DNA of 64,000 nt from Ciona savignyi (GCA_000149265.1 CH003049.1:55016-119015), one strand, 5' to 3'; shown: positions 11,701-23,467, counted from the first letter of the stretch. A program made the numbers and translations. The notes: generated by a model from the sequence alone, not told the origin.

Positions 11701-14700
11701 AGCCCAATTTCGCCGGTAAATCGGATACAAGTTTTCTTTTGTTTAAAATTGAAGCTAATTTTGTTGGATTAGTTCAGATATGTTGGTCAACTGGTTATGT
11801 CTGGTTAATTGGAATATATGTAGTAGTGTAGTTCGCGTTATCACACGGGCAATCGTCAAATCACCTCGCGCCCACCGTCGGGTTACCGGAGCAATTGTAT
11901 TGTGGTGTGTATGATTGAGATGTTTTCTCAATTTGGTAGAACTTAATATTTCACTAAACTCAGAAAATGTCCATTAAGTGGCTTGATCAAAGACACAGCC
12001 GACTAGGTAGCGATCATTTTCGAACCGGCAAACCTTTGGATGAAAGCGAACTAACCTAACAGACTAATTAGTCAGACGAGATATTTATATTTACAAGAGT
12101 AACTATAATCTTCTTTTTACATTGCAGATTCGTTACTGGTTTTTCCAAATTCTATCCGTTTCGCTCGCATCTATAATATTCAGCATATACACAACTCACA
12201 AGCTTGCGTTAGTGACTAGAGCTATACGTCAAAAGAAAAAATGGAAGGCAGCAGAAAAAGAAAAGGTAAATTGATTTTTGACGTATAACTGGTCTGACCA
12301 AATAGCTTAGTGGATCAAAACATCGTTTTTAAACCAAAGGCTGCAGGTTCGAAACTGGTCGCCAGCAATTCGGTTGTGTCCTTGGGCAATGGCACTGTAC
12401 GGACATTGTCTTAACCCAAAGGATTAATGGGTTTTACCAAATTAAAGGAACGTGTCTGTCATATACAACCCACTGCAATAACCCCTGTAACCCGGCGATG
12501 GGCGCGAGGTGATCTGACGATTGCCCGTTGGTGTTAACCCGCTTGGTTTGACCATTCACGGGGATAAACATAAATATCCAAAAAAAACTGGGCACTGCCT
12601 TGGTTGGCTGTATGTTTGAACAAGACATCAAGTGGCCATCGTCTGAACCCATTGGTTTATTGGGTTCAGAGCAAATTTAGAAAATGTAGGCATATACAAC
12701 ATATTGCACTAGCTCAAATAACTCAATAGCGGGCAGGAGGTGATCTGGCGAGTACTTATGTTAAACGCTTTAGTAATAACTAATAAAGACAACATGTGGT
12801 ACATATTGAATAAAGACAAAACCACGGATTTGCTGCACAATACATAATCTAATGGTTGTCAATGTACATTAGTGCATTTTCCCATTTCCTGACCTATGAT
12901 AAACCAAAATCTTGTATTCTAACTGCAGATTTATTTTATTTACTCTTTTTGGGTATGTTAAATAATGAAGTAATTTTTCCAACTTTTAACCAACTTTTTT
13001 AAAATACATACTTTTATTTTAGTTTTTTATTTAGTTTAAATAGAATAAAATATAGCCGAATTTTCTAACANNNNNNNNNNNNNNNNNNNNNNNNNNNNNN
13101 NNNNNNNNNNNNNNNNNNNNNNNNNNNNNNNNNNNNNNNNNNNNNNNNNNNNNNNNNNNNNNNNNNNNNNTTGTTTTGTTTACATTCTATAAATCACTGT
13201 TGCCTCGAATATTAAACTGCAGTGTGATTAATTTGCGTCTAAAGCACACAGTGGTTTTAAAACCGTGTCCAATACAAACTACCTTGACGAGTTTATGGAA
13301 ATGATATTTCTGATGAAGACTTTGTAGACTGGATTTAATTGTTGTACCACTGGCTGTTAAAGAACAAAAATTCCGTTAAATTTAAAAATTTGGTTTACCT
13401 CTCAAAAAGTGGTCATTTTGAATTGACCTTAAAAGAAGCAATGTAAAGATCGCTAAATTATTATAAATAAAAAATTCGCGGTTTGTCATTGTTTATTATG
13501 TGTTGCTTGTTGCCTTTATCCAACTTCCATGTAACTTTCCCCTTCAGACGGTTCTAATATCCGCAGGCTTAAACGTTACCAGAATTTCATTTTTCCACTT
13601 ACTGCCATGTCCTTGTTTTTAAGCATAAATTAATAACAGTTTAAACTAGTGGCTCTAAGAGTTAACAGCTCAGAGAAGCTGGGTTTGGTATTTTTTAAGT
13701 CGTGCCCACATATATTGAATCTTTACATACCTTTTAGCACTCCCAAAAGATTTATTTTTTAATGGTTAATGACAAATTGATAGCATTTTTTTATCTCAGC
13801 CATTTTAAGGTTTGATGTTTTTTTTTAATTTTTTTTTAATGTTTATTTTTACTGTTTAACGACGGTGGGCGCGAGGTAATCTGACGACTGCCCGTGTGTT
13901 AACCCCCTTGGTTTTCCCATTCACGGGTATAAACATGAATATCCTACTATCCTATCATATTGTGTAAAATTAAGTTGCTATTATTTTTAGGCCTATACAC
14001 TTATTCCAACAATTTTATATTTATTTTATCCCCCTTGCTTAGCAATAACTTTTGTTGCCATACGCCAAGGCAATTCCTGTAAAATAACCAAAATTCTGTG
14101 CAGGCAAAAGAACTGAAAACCCAAATAAAGAGTGTGAAAGATAGTACTGGGGATGGAGATGATACTGTTGCTGAAAAAGTTGTTGCCGAAAAGCCACCTC
14201 GTTAGTGGGAGTTGTCTTATTTAGAAGTTAATTTGTAATTTCACCATTTATTAAATAATAAATAAAGGTATTGGTTAAAACAGTAATTTTGTCCTGTTAT
14301 AATAATAGTATAGTAATAATTATAAAAAAAGTGTGGGTTAAAAAATAATTTTGGAAATAAAAGCATTGGGATAAACATAAATATTTTAATATTTCGTATT
14401 ATTTATATATATTCAGTATTGTGTATATAGACACCTTAAATTTCGGGAAAAAGTGCAAAATCTAATATCAGTGGGATAATGTCACTTTCTGTGCAATTGT
14501 GTCATTAAGCAACATTGCATTTCACCAAATTTACCCGAATCGATTAACAATTATATCAGACATATAATACACTGAAATTGGTCGGATAACGTAACTGTGT
14601 AAATAGGGGTCTCTGGCGATTGTCTGTGTTATACGACTGTCGTATAGTTCGACTCCACGTAGTAAAACCGATTATAGTATTCCGTTGTTAAACTCTCTTT

Positions 14701-17700
14701 ATAACATGCATGTTTAACCAGTTTTACGATGTTCCCGTCTTTTAAGCGAATGGGTATTCTTCAATATAAAAGAAATTTGATGGATTTTTTAATATTGTAT
14801 TCGCCTAGCGGATCGATAACCATTTAAAACCTATGTATTTCAACTGCGAACATGCACTTGCCACCACAGAAAAACAAGGAAATTACGCCATCAACAAAAT
14901 GAACCAATTACAATATGACTGTTAAGCAAGGATTTAAATAGAACACAACAACAGAAATAAATAAAACTTAAGAAAAAAGAAAACTGGGCAAGAATCAAAC
15001 TAAGACGCGTAAATATAGAAAAAATGGATAAATTCTCTAATATAAAAAATGATAAATTTCTAATGTAAAAGAAAATTGATAAATTCTCTAATATTCGTTA
15101 ATTTCCCAAAGAAATTGGTTAATTTCCGTTTTAAACAAACAAATTGTCCTCAGCTAAAGAGGAGAAAAAAGATGACAAAGACGAAGAGGTTGTGGCCACG
15201 AAACTCAAGTCTGACCATCCTCCAAAGCTATTTCTCGCTTATTTTTTCATGGTAAGAATTCACAAGATATAAAACATCTGTCCGTTTTCCTATTCACTGG
15301 AGCCATGCGATGGATCATAGGATAGGAAATTCATGTTTTTTACCGTGAAGACAGGCAAACAAAGGAGGTTAACACACGAGTAATCGTCAAGTCGCCTCAT
15401 GCTTACCGTCGTGTTACCTGAGCTAATGCAGTGTGTTGTGAGAATGAATTACATGTACCTTTAAGTTGGTAGAACCCCTTAACATACTGAGTTCAGGCAG
15501 TGTCCATTAAGTGCCTTGCCCAAGGACACAACCAACTAGTTAGCGACCAGTTTCATACCTGCAACCCTTTGACTGAAAGGCGACGCATTAAACCACCGGA
15601 CTAATCTGTAAAATAATAAAACATGAATATCTTATCTGCTCTATGACGCTCTAAACACCATTTTGTTGCAGGTTGTAATTCGGTTGGCGATAGAGATCGC
15701 TTTCATGGTCGGCCAATACTTCCTGTACACTTACAAGTTCATTGTCCCCGAGTTATGGCAGTGCAGACATTGGCCATGTCCTGGAGTTGTCGACTGTTTC
15801 GTTTCAAGGTGATAATAATGTTGGCTTCGAAACTTGGCTGGTAAAAAATATGTTCGCGACTAAAGGACACTGAAGACGATTTCCCATAATTACTACAGGA
15901 GCGCTTGGAGGTATGGGATTAGAGTTAGGGTTTCAAGCGCTCCAAGCGAATCTATAGTAATTATAGGAACCCACTTTGGATATATTAATTACATTCCTGC
16001 ATAATGGCCTCACGGGTTAGTACACCGTCTTTCATCCAAAGGGTTGCAACTGTCCCCTTGCAAATTGGTGGTATCCTTGGGTAAGGCACTTAATGTGTAT
16101 TACATGACGTGACAAGTCGATTAATGGTTTCTACTACAATCAAGGGAACGTCTCAATAATATACTATACATGCTGCAATAGCTCTAGTAACCCATAAGTG
16201 GTATCTGACGACTGCCTATGTGTTTACGCCGCTTGAGTTTGTATATTCACGGGAATAAAACATGAATATCCCATCCACTATCCCATCCAAACAATACCCT
16301 AAATGAAGAGAGTAGCGACCTTTAACCATTTTGGGTCCAATTTCGTGACATTGGGCCGTACGAACTTTTACACAACTGTGTGTTTTATCAGGTGTGTGGT
16401 TATTTGCGTAATGTTAACCATTACCAGGTTGCTTCTATTGCTTTCAATCGCCATCTTGTTCATAGTCATTGTGATTTATAGAAGGAATGTTGCCATTGCA
16501 TACACAACACATTGTAATAGTTTCAGTAAGTGGATATTTGATGCAAAGTGTGAGATAATGCTTATTGCCTGTGAGATAATGCTTGTATGTCACTACTCCC
16601 TTATTTATAGCATTAGTACCACTGTAGATCACATTACTATGGAGTTGCTGTTGCACCAACGAAAAAACTAAAAGAAAAACATTGGTGACAAAGAAACACA
16701 TAAACGAGCAAAGCATTAGTGAATAGCGTGTTATCCCTGTGAAAGGGAAATTTCTAGGGGTTATATCTTGGTCAAACGTTAGATTACTTCTCAAACAATC
16801 TTAAAATTCCTTAATATAGTATAGTCGTGTTTCGTACAGAAGGGGCATCCCCAAAGTTAATATATGTAGAAATGAGCGAATAAGAATAAAATACCCTTGA
16901 CATCTCCATTTATTAGGGAAACGCAAGGGGCAGTAGAACACAGGCAATCACCAGATTACCTCTCGATAACTTATCTTACTTGCGCAATGTAGACTTTATA
17001 TGTCGCATAATAAAACCTGGTCATCAAACAGTTGCTTTATTAGTTCATTACGTTCCTAAAGCGGGCTTATTTATGCAGGACAAACTCTGGTTATATTATA
17101 ACTATTAATCAACTTAATTAAATCCTTGATAATATCCGACCCATACGTATTAAATGCTAGAAGAATTTTTAGTAACTTCTATAAACCGTATGGAATGTAG
17201 CAGTTTGTATAAAACCAAATAAAAACAATTTATCCCATCATAATTACGTCAAACTAAACGGGTGGCCGGATGGTTGGTGGATTTAAACCAACAACTCTAT
17301 GCCAAGTAGTATACAAGGTATAAGCACAGACACTTAAATGGACGTTGAGTAAATTTGAGTTTAAATTAAGAAAAACCCTACGGATATGAAAATGCAAGGG
17401 GCGGATCCACGGCTTTCTGTAGTTGTGGTGTATTATATATGATTTAATTAAGCGGTTTTTACTATTTTAAACTAATTTATTCGCTACGTTAGTAAGTTTA
17501 AGTAATTTACTCTAAATCAGGGATGGGCAACTTCTCTATTCGGCTGGCCGGATGTGGGAAAATGAAGTTCTTGGTGGGCCGAATTATTACATGAATAGTC
17601 GTTAATATCCTAATTACAGGGTATGGGTAAAAACAGTCTGCGGGCGGCCGGTTAAAACCCCTTCACGGGGCAGACCCGGTATGTTCCCCATGCCTGCTCT

Positions 17701-18479
17701 AAATGCACATTACGCAATGACATAGACAGTTAGCTAGCAGTAGGTTTTAAACCACAACCGTTTGGCTGTGACCACTCTAACATCTAAACTAACTCTACAA
17801 GTTTAACAGGTATTGTTTGATTGACAGAAAATATGAGGTCTAATGGAGCGATGGTATTGTATTCTAATCAGCCAACATGTGTGAATCCAGACTAAGAATA
17901 GCACGAACCTTAAGTAATCCAAAAACACTATTTTTTTATTTGGGTTTAGCGGCCACGTCTAATTTTACCAAATTTTAATAAATTACTGCTTGTTTTTAGA
18001 CGTGTTCTAACGACTGACGTTTTGCCGTTTTTTCCCGTTTTACAATTTTTTTTTCATAATCCTGATTTATGTTTTCATCATGGAAATAAAAAATAAACTA
18101 AACTAAACTACTTGTTTTCAGGCCCAAAGAGAAGACAATTATGCTGTGTTCGTTTTACGTGACCGGCTGCATTATGATAGTTCTAAACATCATAGAACTC
18201 TATCACATTGGCGGGAACGTTGCAAAGGCTTGGAGTAATCGCTCTCAAGACATAACCAAGGAAGTCTTCGGAGAAAACGCCGGCCCCAACTTCAATACCC
18301 CCGTGTATGGCGCCAGGGGGTGGGGTCCAGGGGCGGAAGGGGCTTTTCAACAATACCCAAGCGGTTACCCAGACGCGGTTGGAATACCGGCGTATTACCC
18401 GCGCTATGCAACCGGCGGAAGGCGTAAAGGACGGAAGTCGGGCTTACCAAAGAACAGATACGCTGAAGATTATTTCTGA
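8618..18479 (+). CDS. Connexin (gap-junction channel protein), multi-exon
   Basis: Four-transmembrane connexin expected to form hexameric hemichannels in the plasma membrane. Exons found: 8618-8738 (N-terminus and TM1), 12128-12265 (TM2), 14104-14200 and 15154-15251 (cytoplasmic loop and start of TM3), 15672-15808 (TM3 and second extracellular loop), 18122-18479 (TM4 and C-terminus). The second loop has CRHWPC then PGVVDC, giving the family spacing C-x4-C-x5-C, followed by FVSRPKEKT, nearly identical to vertebrate connexins. Exon 1 ends in phase 1 and the TM2 exon starts in phase 0, so one exon carrying the first loop is missing from my model; it should lie in 8740-12127 and I could not find its C-x6-C-x3-C motif. 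AATAAA at about 18499 is the likely poly(A) signal. Paralogue identity is not assigned. Confidence 0.9.
8850..9125 (+). repeat. SINE-A copy in connexin intron 1
   Basis: Forward copy from TCTTGGTGGTTTGTTCTTCG to AACATGAATATCCTATAT. Further copies in this intron are at 10404-10680 (+), 11305-11600 (-) and 11835-12075 (-). SINE-B-like sequence is at 9607-9790 (-). Confidence 0.7.
11305..11600 (-). repeat. SINE-A copy, nearly full length
   Basis: Begins with four GGATA steps, then ATTCATGTTTATCCCCGTGA, and ends in a tRNA-like head with the B-box complement near 11545. It is a useful reference copy. Confidence 0.75.
12128..12265 (+). CDS. Connexin exon with TM2
   Basis: Acceptor CATTGCAG, donor AAG|GTAAAT, phase 0 both sides, 46 codons. 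It encodes IRYWFFQILSVSLASIIFSI and a basic Lys-rich tail, matching the RFW-x-Q start of TM2 and the beginning of the cytoplasmic loop. Confidence 0.88.
12295..12785 (+). repeat. Two SINE-A copies in tandem
   Basis: Copy one is 12295-12585; a degraded second copy lacking its head follows at 12596-12775. Confidence 0.65.
13071..13170. other. Assembly gap (100 N)
   Basis: Exactly 100 unresolved bases inside the connexin intron between the TM2 exon and the loop exon. The true size is unknown. Confidence 1.
13860..13960 (+). repeat. SINE-A 3' fragment
   Basis: Starts at CGACGGTGGGCGCGAGGTAA and ends with AAACATGAATATCCTACT. Between the gap and exon 14104 nothing else is recognisable apart from AT-rich DNA. 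Confidence 0.7.
14104..14200 (+). CDS. Connexin cytoplasmic-loop exon
   Basis: Acceptor TGTGCAG, donor CCACCTC|GTTAGT, phase 0 to 1. It encodes a charged loop starting AKELKTQIKSVKD. The donor overlaps a TAG, so retention of this intron would stop translation at once. Confidence 0.75.
15154..15251 (+). CDS. Connexin loop exon reaching TM3
   Basis: Acceptor GTCCTCAG, donor ATG|GTAAGA, phase 1 to 0. It encodes KEEKKDDKDEE then HPPKLFLAYFFM, the acidic loop end and the first residues of TM3. Confidence 0.8.
15320..15605 (-). repeat. SINE-A copy
   Basis: Full-length reverse copy 70 bp downstream of a connexin exon and about 65 bp upstream of the next one. Confidence 0.7.
15672..15808 (+). CDS. 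Connexin exon with TM3 and second extracellular loop
   Basis: Acceptor TTGCAG, donor TCAAG|GTGATA read as TCAAG with a phase 2 end. It encodes VVIRLAIEIAFMVGQYFLYT and the three-cysteine loop ending DCFVSR. This is the most diagnostic connexin segment. Confidence 0.92.
15885..15970. repeat. Short hairpin MITE
   Basis: Minimal version of the CGCTTGG family: TACTACAGGAGCGCTTGGA to AGCGCTCCAAGCGAA, with TTAGGGTTT between. Confidence 0.7.
16005..16285 (+). repeat. SINE-A copy
   Basis: Forward copy in the last connexin intron. Fragments at 16720-16790 and 16885-17010 are on the opposite strand. The 16300-16700 stretch is open on both strands but has no splice or domain support. Confidence 0.65.
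18122..18479 (+). CDS. Connexin last exon (TM4 and cytoplasmic tail)
   Basis: Acceptor TTTTCAG; the first base completes AGG after the previous exon. It encodes RPKEKTIMLCSFYVTGCI and IVLNIIELYHIG (TM4), then a Gly/Tyr/Pro-rich tail of about 85 residues ending NRYAEDYF. The stop is TGA 18477-18479, followed by AATAAA. Confidence 0.92.
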
Positions 18480-19225
18480 AAGGCTCTGAAATTCCTGCAA
18501 TAAAAAGCAACGAAATTAACACAGCTCTTTAATCAATCAATTTTATTTCTTGTTTATTTCGCTTACGCGTTTACTACCAATAATTAAAAAGAACACGACA
18601 AATGTCGAATATATAGTTGAAAAAATAATATATACTTAACAAAATTAAGTTCCCTAATCCAAAATGTTTAAGAAGTCAGTTTATACCGTTTAATTCGTGC
18701 TATTTGGGATCTCTAGTGCGACATACTTGACTCATACACCATTCAATTCTCGCTTTTATATCAATTTATTCTTATCGCTTTGTAGAAAGATTGAAGAATA
18801 TATCAAAATATGTTTCGCATTACTGCACTACATCTGGCCATAGAACAAATGCATTTTTACTTGTATAGTTTGAATTGCTTGGTATATATACAATGTTTAG
18901 TTCTTGCTATTTGCAACAGTGCACATACGACTTGTACATACTGAATACGCGTAAGCCTTACTGCATCATTACCGATTTGTATTTTGAAAAGTTCGTAGAC
19001 TGGTTCACATAACATGTTTTTCACTCGTACATAATAGGTATTTTTTTAACAACAAACTATAATGAAAACAATCTTAACCTTGTTATATCTGATCAGTAAA
19101 ATACAACAAGCAGTCAGGTTCTTTTATATCTAGACATATACTTTTTTTATAATTACCGACTTCTATCGCTTTATCTTGTACTTTATTAATTCCTGTAAAC
19201 GCACTGCATTTAAGTTGAACCCGGT

Positions 19226-19625
19226 ATGATAATAAACCAATGCTTAATTTTGGTTATAGGCTGTGCTTATGTTCCAGAGTTTTTTTTGTGTCTTACTGAA
19301 AGGAAAAATGTGAGGGAAGTTATCACACGGGGTATTGTCAGATTATTTCACAAATACGCAGGGTATACACGTACTTACACGGGCACTCGTAAGATCGCGC
19401 TCATCATCGAGTTATTGCAGAGTTTTGTTTTGAACGGACATTGCCCGAACCCGGTGGATTAATAGATTTAACCAAATGAAACGACCGTCTTAATCAAACA
19501 CAACACACTGCAAAAGCTTTGGTATAACCCGACGGCGGGCGCGAGGTGATCGGACGATTACCCGTGTGGTAACGCTCACTTCGCTTTCTCAATCACACGG
19601 ATAAACATGAATATCCTATCCTCGT
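19226..19625 (+). repeat. SINE-A remnants downstream of the connexin
   Basis: Degraded body at 19310-19460 and a better tail at 19460-19620, with another partial copy at 19790-19960. No gene was found between 18500 and 20360. Confidence 0.55.
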
Positions 19626-20358
19626 AGAATATGAAGGGAAAAAAATACTTAAAACGATCAGAAGAAAATTGAAACGAATAAAAAAACGAATAATTAACAG
19701 AAGGAAAGTGTCCTGTTGTTTAATACCTTTTAGTCGTAACAAACAACGGTGCTAAACATAGCCATCGTATCGTATCAAATTTAGTCTGACCGTTAAGCCT
19801 GTTAAGTTAGTGCGTCGACTTTCAGCCCAAGGGTTGCAGGTACGAAACTGGTCGCTGGATAGTCGATTATGCTTTCGGGTGTAGCACTTAGCGGACATTG
19901 TCTGGACCCGGTAGCTCAGTAGAACCTTTTCCAGCAAATTGATTTCACGGGGATAAACATAATTGTTCTTAAAATGGAGAATAAAACTTTGTAATTGTTT
20001 AGTTTGCTTTATTTCTTGTTTCTACGAGAAAAACATGAAGTAGCACTAGTAATAAAAATGTTGAAACGGGGGGAAACACGTCTAAAAATGCAATAAATTA
20101 TTCAATTTCGGTATCATTAGACGTGGCCTCTAAACTAAACATACGAAAGGCCGCTAAACCGAAATTTATCCCAGGCGTAAATACTTTCCTAATGGTTTTC
20201 TCTAACAAATAAATTTTACGTGGAATAACATAAATATCTTATCTTGTAGAATAAAACTTTAAAATTTATCCCAGAATAAATTTTTTTACCGGTTAAGTTC
20301 TTTATTTGTTCTAATTTAAAAGTTTAACATTATCTTAAAGTTAAAACGGATAAACATA

Positions 20359-20363
20359 ACCTC
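20359..20363. other. Left target-site duplication of LTR element
   Basis: ACCTC directly before the left LTR; the same five bases follow the right LTR at 23468-23472. Confidence 0.75.
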
Positions 20364-20856
20364 TGTGGTGAATCGCTGGTTCGATTTGTGAACATTGTTC
20401 GTTTTTACACAATTTTTGCTTTTGTCTATGTAAACGTATTAATTACTGGAAAACTATTTGCGTCGTATTTATGACCCAGTGCAGTAAGTTTAGTTGGTGC
20501 AATGTCCGCTGTTTTTATTACAAACGCGACCCATTTCACATACTTAAAATAGTCGTCCACACCTTATCTGTCCCGTGACCTATATTTATTTGGTATATAT
20601 TGTCGTGATTTTATGAACAGAAAAACAACCAGCAGAATGAACTAAATTACAGGAATGCCGATTAAAAAAGAAGAAGTTGTAGTACGATTCATGTATGTAG
20701 TTATTAGCAGGACTCAGTATCAGCCACCGACGATTGCAACGAGGAAGACAGCCTAAGGTGAACTTTTGGCTAAGCGACTAGCAGCAGCCAAATGCGCCTA
20801 CCCCTATAACAGCATTTCGCGACCAAAAGAGAAAAAGGAAAAAGCAGGGGTGCTAT
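20364..20856 (+). repeat. Left LTR
   Basis: Starts TGTGGTGAATCGCTGGTTCG and ends GCAGGGGTGCTAT. It matches the right LTR almost base for base, with a few substitutions and single-base indels. Confidence 0.9.
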
Positions 20857-20857
20857 A

Positions 20858-20895
20858 TTGTTGAGCCCGACGTGATTTGAACGCGCAACTTTCTT
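20858..20895 (-). other. Extended primer-binding site matching tRNA-Trp
   Basis: TGAGCCCGACGTGATTTGAA and the following CGCGCAACTTTCTT are, read on the minus strand, close to the 3' acceptor and whole T-arm of eukaryotic tRNA-Trp (GTTCAAATCACGTCGG). Identity to tRNA-Trp rests on my memory of its sequence. The match runs about 33-35 nt, well beyond the usual 8-18. Confidence 0.7.
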
Positions 20896-21286
20896 GAGAA
20901 GAGTGTGTGGCCCAAGCTTGATTTTAAGAAGAAACCGCTTTTAATTCAAAGAAAATTAAAGAAACCGACCAAATCCATTTTAGAAAAAGAAATCGCCTGA
21001 AACATCTTTGGTCCGACAACAAGCGAAGAAGCTCTATCATTTGTTAAAGGAAATTCCCCGATTACACAAAGACGTCGACGGAAATCGATATTATCAAGAG
21101 AAAGAAGTTTCCACCAAAGTCTGCAGGGGAAGTTCAAGATTCGCCGTTGGAATCTCGAGGAGGAAGAAAAAAATCTATCTACGACCAAGACTGTATTTTT
21201 ATTTTTATTTTTTTAATATATCGTATAGCAATCAAAAGCCACCTAGCAACTTTGATTTGCTTGCAAAAGTTAGTGGAAGACATTAG

Positions 21287-22309
21287 TTGGTCGATTTATA
21301 CCTCGAGATTACGATTATGCAAAATAACGGTGTGACATTTCATAGGTTTGCAAACAGAAGGAACACATCGACACAAGTTTCACTTCCCAAGACACCGAAT
21401 CATAAAAAGGTTAGTAGCGCTTGCGATATTTTGCCATATGACCCCCCTATACGTCCATACAGCAACCACCTAAAGAGTAAATCAGGCGCGTCTATGTCTA
21501 ATTCTTGTCTGTCGTGTAAAGTTAAAATTGACGCGCCGTTTAAATTATGTTTTCGTTGCCGCTTTGGCGTACATGGTCGTCGAAAAGTTCAAAAGTTAAA
21601 AAATCGTAAGCGTGAACGCTTCAATACAAGGTTTTCGAAACGAGTGTCGAAATCCGCTCCTCCCAGGTCGTTGTTTGTCGCTGACTATAAGACTGGTACG
21701 CGCTATTTGGTGGATGAAAGTGAGGAATGTTCAGTTCTACCTCCAATGGATAATGTTAAGTCATTATTTAATTCCAGAAATTGTTCATCTACGTTGAATG
21801 ACACTAATATCAAAGTGTCTGGTAAAGAAAATGTTTTTATAACTTTTATGGGCGTAGGTAAATTTCGTTGGAGTTTTCGCGTTGGAAATGTACTGCATCC
21901 CGTAATTGGTAGGGATTTCTTGCAGTATTTTGGTTTTAAAGTAGATGCGCGAAATTGTCGCCTCGTCAGAGTTTCTACGTATAAACGCGTCTCTGACATA
22001 CGTCTCCAAAGCAAGCGCAGTCTAGCTTTTGTTTATGGCAGATTTGCCCGTAGTTATAACGCGTGTTGTCGCCCTTTGCTGTCCTATGTAGATCCTTATA
22101 TCCCAAAGTTTTCTTTTCCAAAAGATAAATCTTTCGCTTTGTCTCAATTTAAAGAAAATGTTGAGACTTGCCGTCTGAGTGCGTCCAATGATCCGCAGTC
22201 GTTTCATTTAGTTAAGTCCGTTTTTACAAACACCGCAGAACTTAATAAATTAGCTACGGCTGTTTTTCCCGTTTGCAAACTGTCGGTTCCAATTAAAGAT
22301 AAAATATAA
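21287..22309 (+). CDS. Retrotransposon ORF with degenerate aspartic-protease domain
   Basis: Open frame of up to 340 residues inside the LTR element. Around residues 70-90 there is a CLSC...CFRC pair that could bind zinc. Residues about 130-210 resemble a gypsy-type retropepsin: YLVDESEECSVLPP, then a beta-rich stretch, then VIGRDFLQYFGFKVD. The catalytic D-S/T-G is replaced by D-E-S, so proteolysis is unlikely. The start is uncertain (MVDL 21287 or the Met at 21317). After the stop, a Pro-rich segment at 22311-22440 in another frame resembles the C-terminal tail of a gypsy polyprotein, suggesting the enzymes were deleted. Confidence 0.75.
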   Translation: MVDLYLEITIMQNNGVTFHRFANRRNTSTQVSLPKTPNHKKVSSACDILPYDPPIRPYSNHLKSKSGASMSNSCLSCKVKIDAPFKLCFRCRFGVHGRRKVQKLKNRKRERFNTRFSKRVSKSAPPRSLFVADYKTGTRYLVDESEECSVLPPMDNVKSLFNSRNCSSTLNDTNIKVSGKENVFITFMGVGKFRWSFRVGNVLHPVIGRDFLQYFGFKVDARNCRLVRVSTYKRVSDIRLQSKRSLAFVYGRFARSYNACCRPLLSYVDPYIPKFSFPKDKSFALSQFKENVETCRLSASNDPQSFHLVKSVFTNTAELNKLATAVFPVCKLSVPIKDKI

Positions 22310-22973
22310 GAGATCGTACCGCCCAAAACGAATCGCCTGTAGCACCACCTATTCCCCCACGCGTGGCGTATACTCCACCTGTTACACAACATGCAACGAC
22401 GCCACCGCCGATTCCACGTCGAGTCACATTCTATATGTAGAACCTGTACTGTGCCAAGTTTGGTCGGACGTATTGCTACAGTTTCATAATGTGTAGAAGC
22501 GCTGGCGCGTTATGCGTCACTGACCTTTAACGTGTCTAATATCAATCGTTATTACCTTTCGCCACCTTGATGTCTATGTTTGTCACCCTATCGCACTGCG
22601 AGGCTGTTTATTTTTTTGACTTACGCTTATCAGCGAATATATATAGTTCTGATTTTATTTACTTGGTTGGCGAAAGTATGGCTCCATGGGGTCATATGAT
22701 ACAATTCGCTGCGTTGCTGCCTTAATTGTGAGATGGCACAATTTCGATTAAAGCTACACAACAGCTATACACGCACTCACATACAATGCACCAGTTTGTT
22801 ATGCATGGTTGTGTGACCGAGTGTGATTGGCCAAACATATTCTTCCAGTTTATGCAGGTTCTACTCTTTGCTACGTGTCGTTGTGACAGCTAACGAAGAA
22901 TTTGTTTCTCACCATCGAATTTCACCACAACGAAAATAATACTTGTTTAAGAAAACCCGAAAAAAGGAGATGT

Positions 22974-23467
22974 TGTGGTGAATCGCTGGTTCGATTTGTG
23001 AACATTGTTCGTTTTTACACAATTTTTTGCTTTTGTCTATGTAAACGTATTAATTACTGGAAAACTATTTGCGTCGTATTTATGACCCAGTGCAGTAAGT
23101 TTAGTTGGTGCAATGTCCGCTGTTTTTATTACAAACGCTACCCATTTCACATACTTAAAATAGTCGTCCACACCTTATCTGTCCCGTGACCTATATTTAT
23201 TTGGTATATATTGTCGTGATTTTATGAACAGAAAAACAACCAGCAGAATGAACTAAATTACAGGAATGCCGAATAAAAACAAGAAGTTGCAGTACGATTC
23301 ATGTATGTAGTTATTAGCAGGACTCAGTATCAGCCACCGACGATTGCAACGAGGAAGACAGCCTAAGGTGAACTTTTGGCTAAGCGACTAGCAGCAGCCA
23401 AATGCGCCTACCCCTATAACAGCATTTCGCGACCAAAAGAGTAACAAGGAAAAAGCAGGGGTGCTAT
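22974..23467 (+). repeat. Right LTR
   Basis: Second copy of the LTR, preceded by the purine tract at about 22959-22970 and followed by ACCTC (23468-23472). Confidence 0.9.

Larger units (their letters stand above)
20364..23467 (+). mobile_element. Non-autonomous Ty3/gypsy-type LTR retrotransposon
   Basis: A complete 3.1-kb element with two LTRs of about 493 bp (20364-20856 and 22974-23467) that differ at only about a dozen positions, so insertion is recent on an LTR-divergence scale. Flanking 5-bp duplications (ACCTC) match gypsy integration. The internal 2.1 kb carries a tRNA-Trp-like primer site, one ORF with a retropepsin-like domain and a Pro-rich tail segment, but no reverse transcriptase, RNase H or integrase. 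A purine tract (GAAAAAAGGAGA) precedes the right LTR. Mobility would need enzymes supplied by another copy. Confidence 0.88.

Noticed and set aside
16303-16794. Overlapping open frames of 122 and 116 codons on opposite strands in the last connexin intron
   Set aside because: No splice sites, no recognisable domain, and part of the minus frame is SINE-A sequence. They sit within an intron of a well-supported gene.
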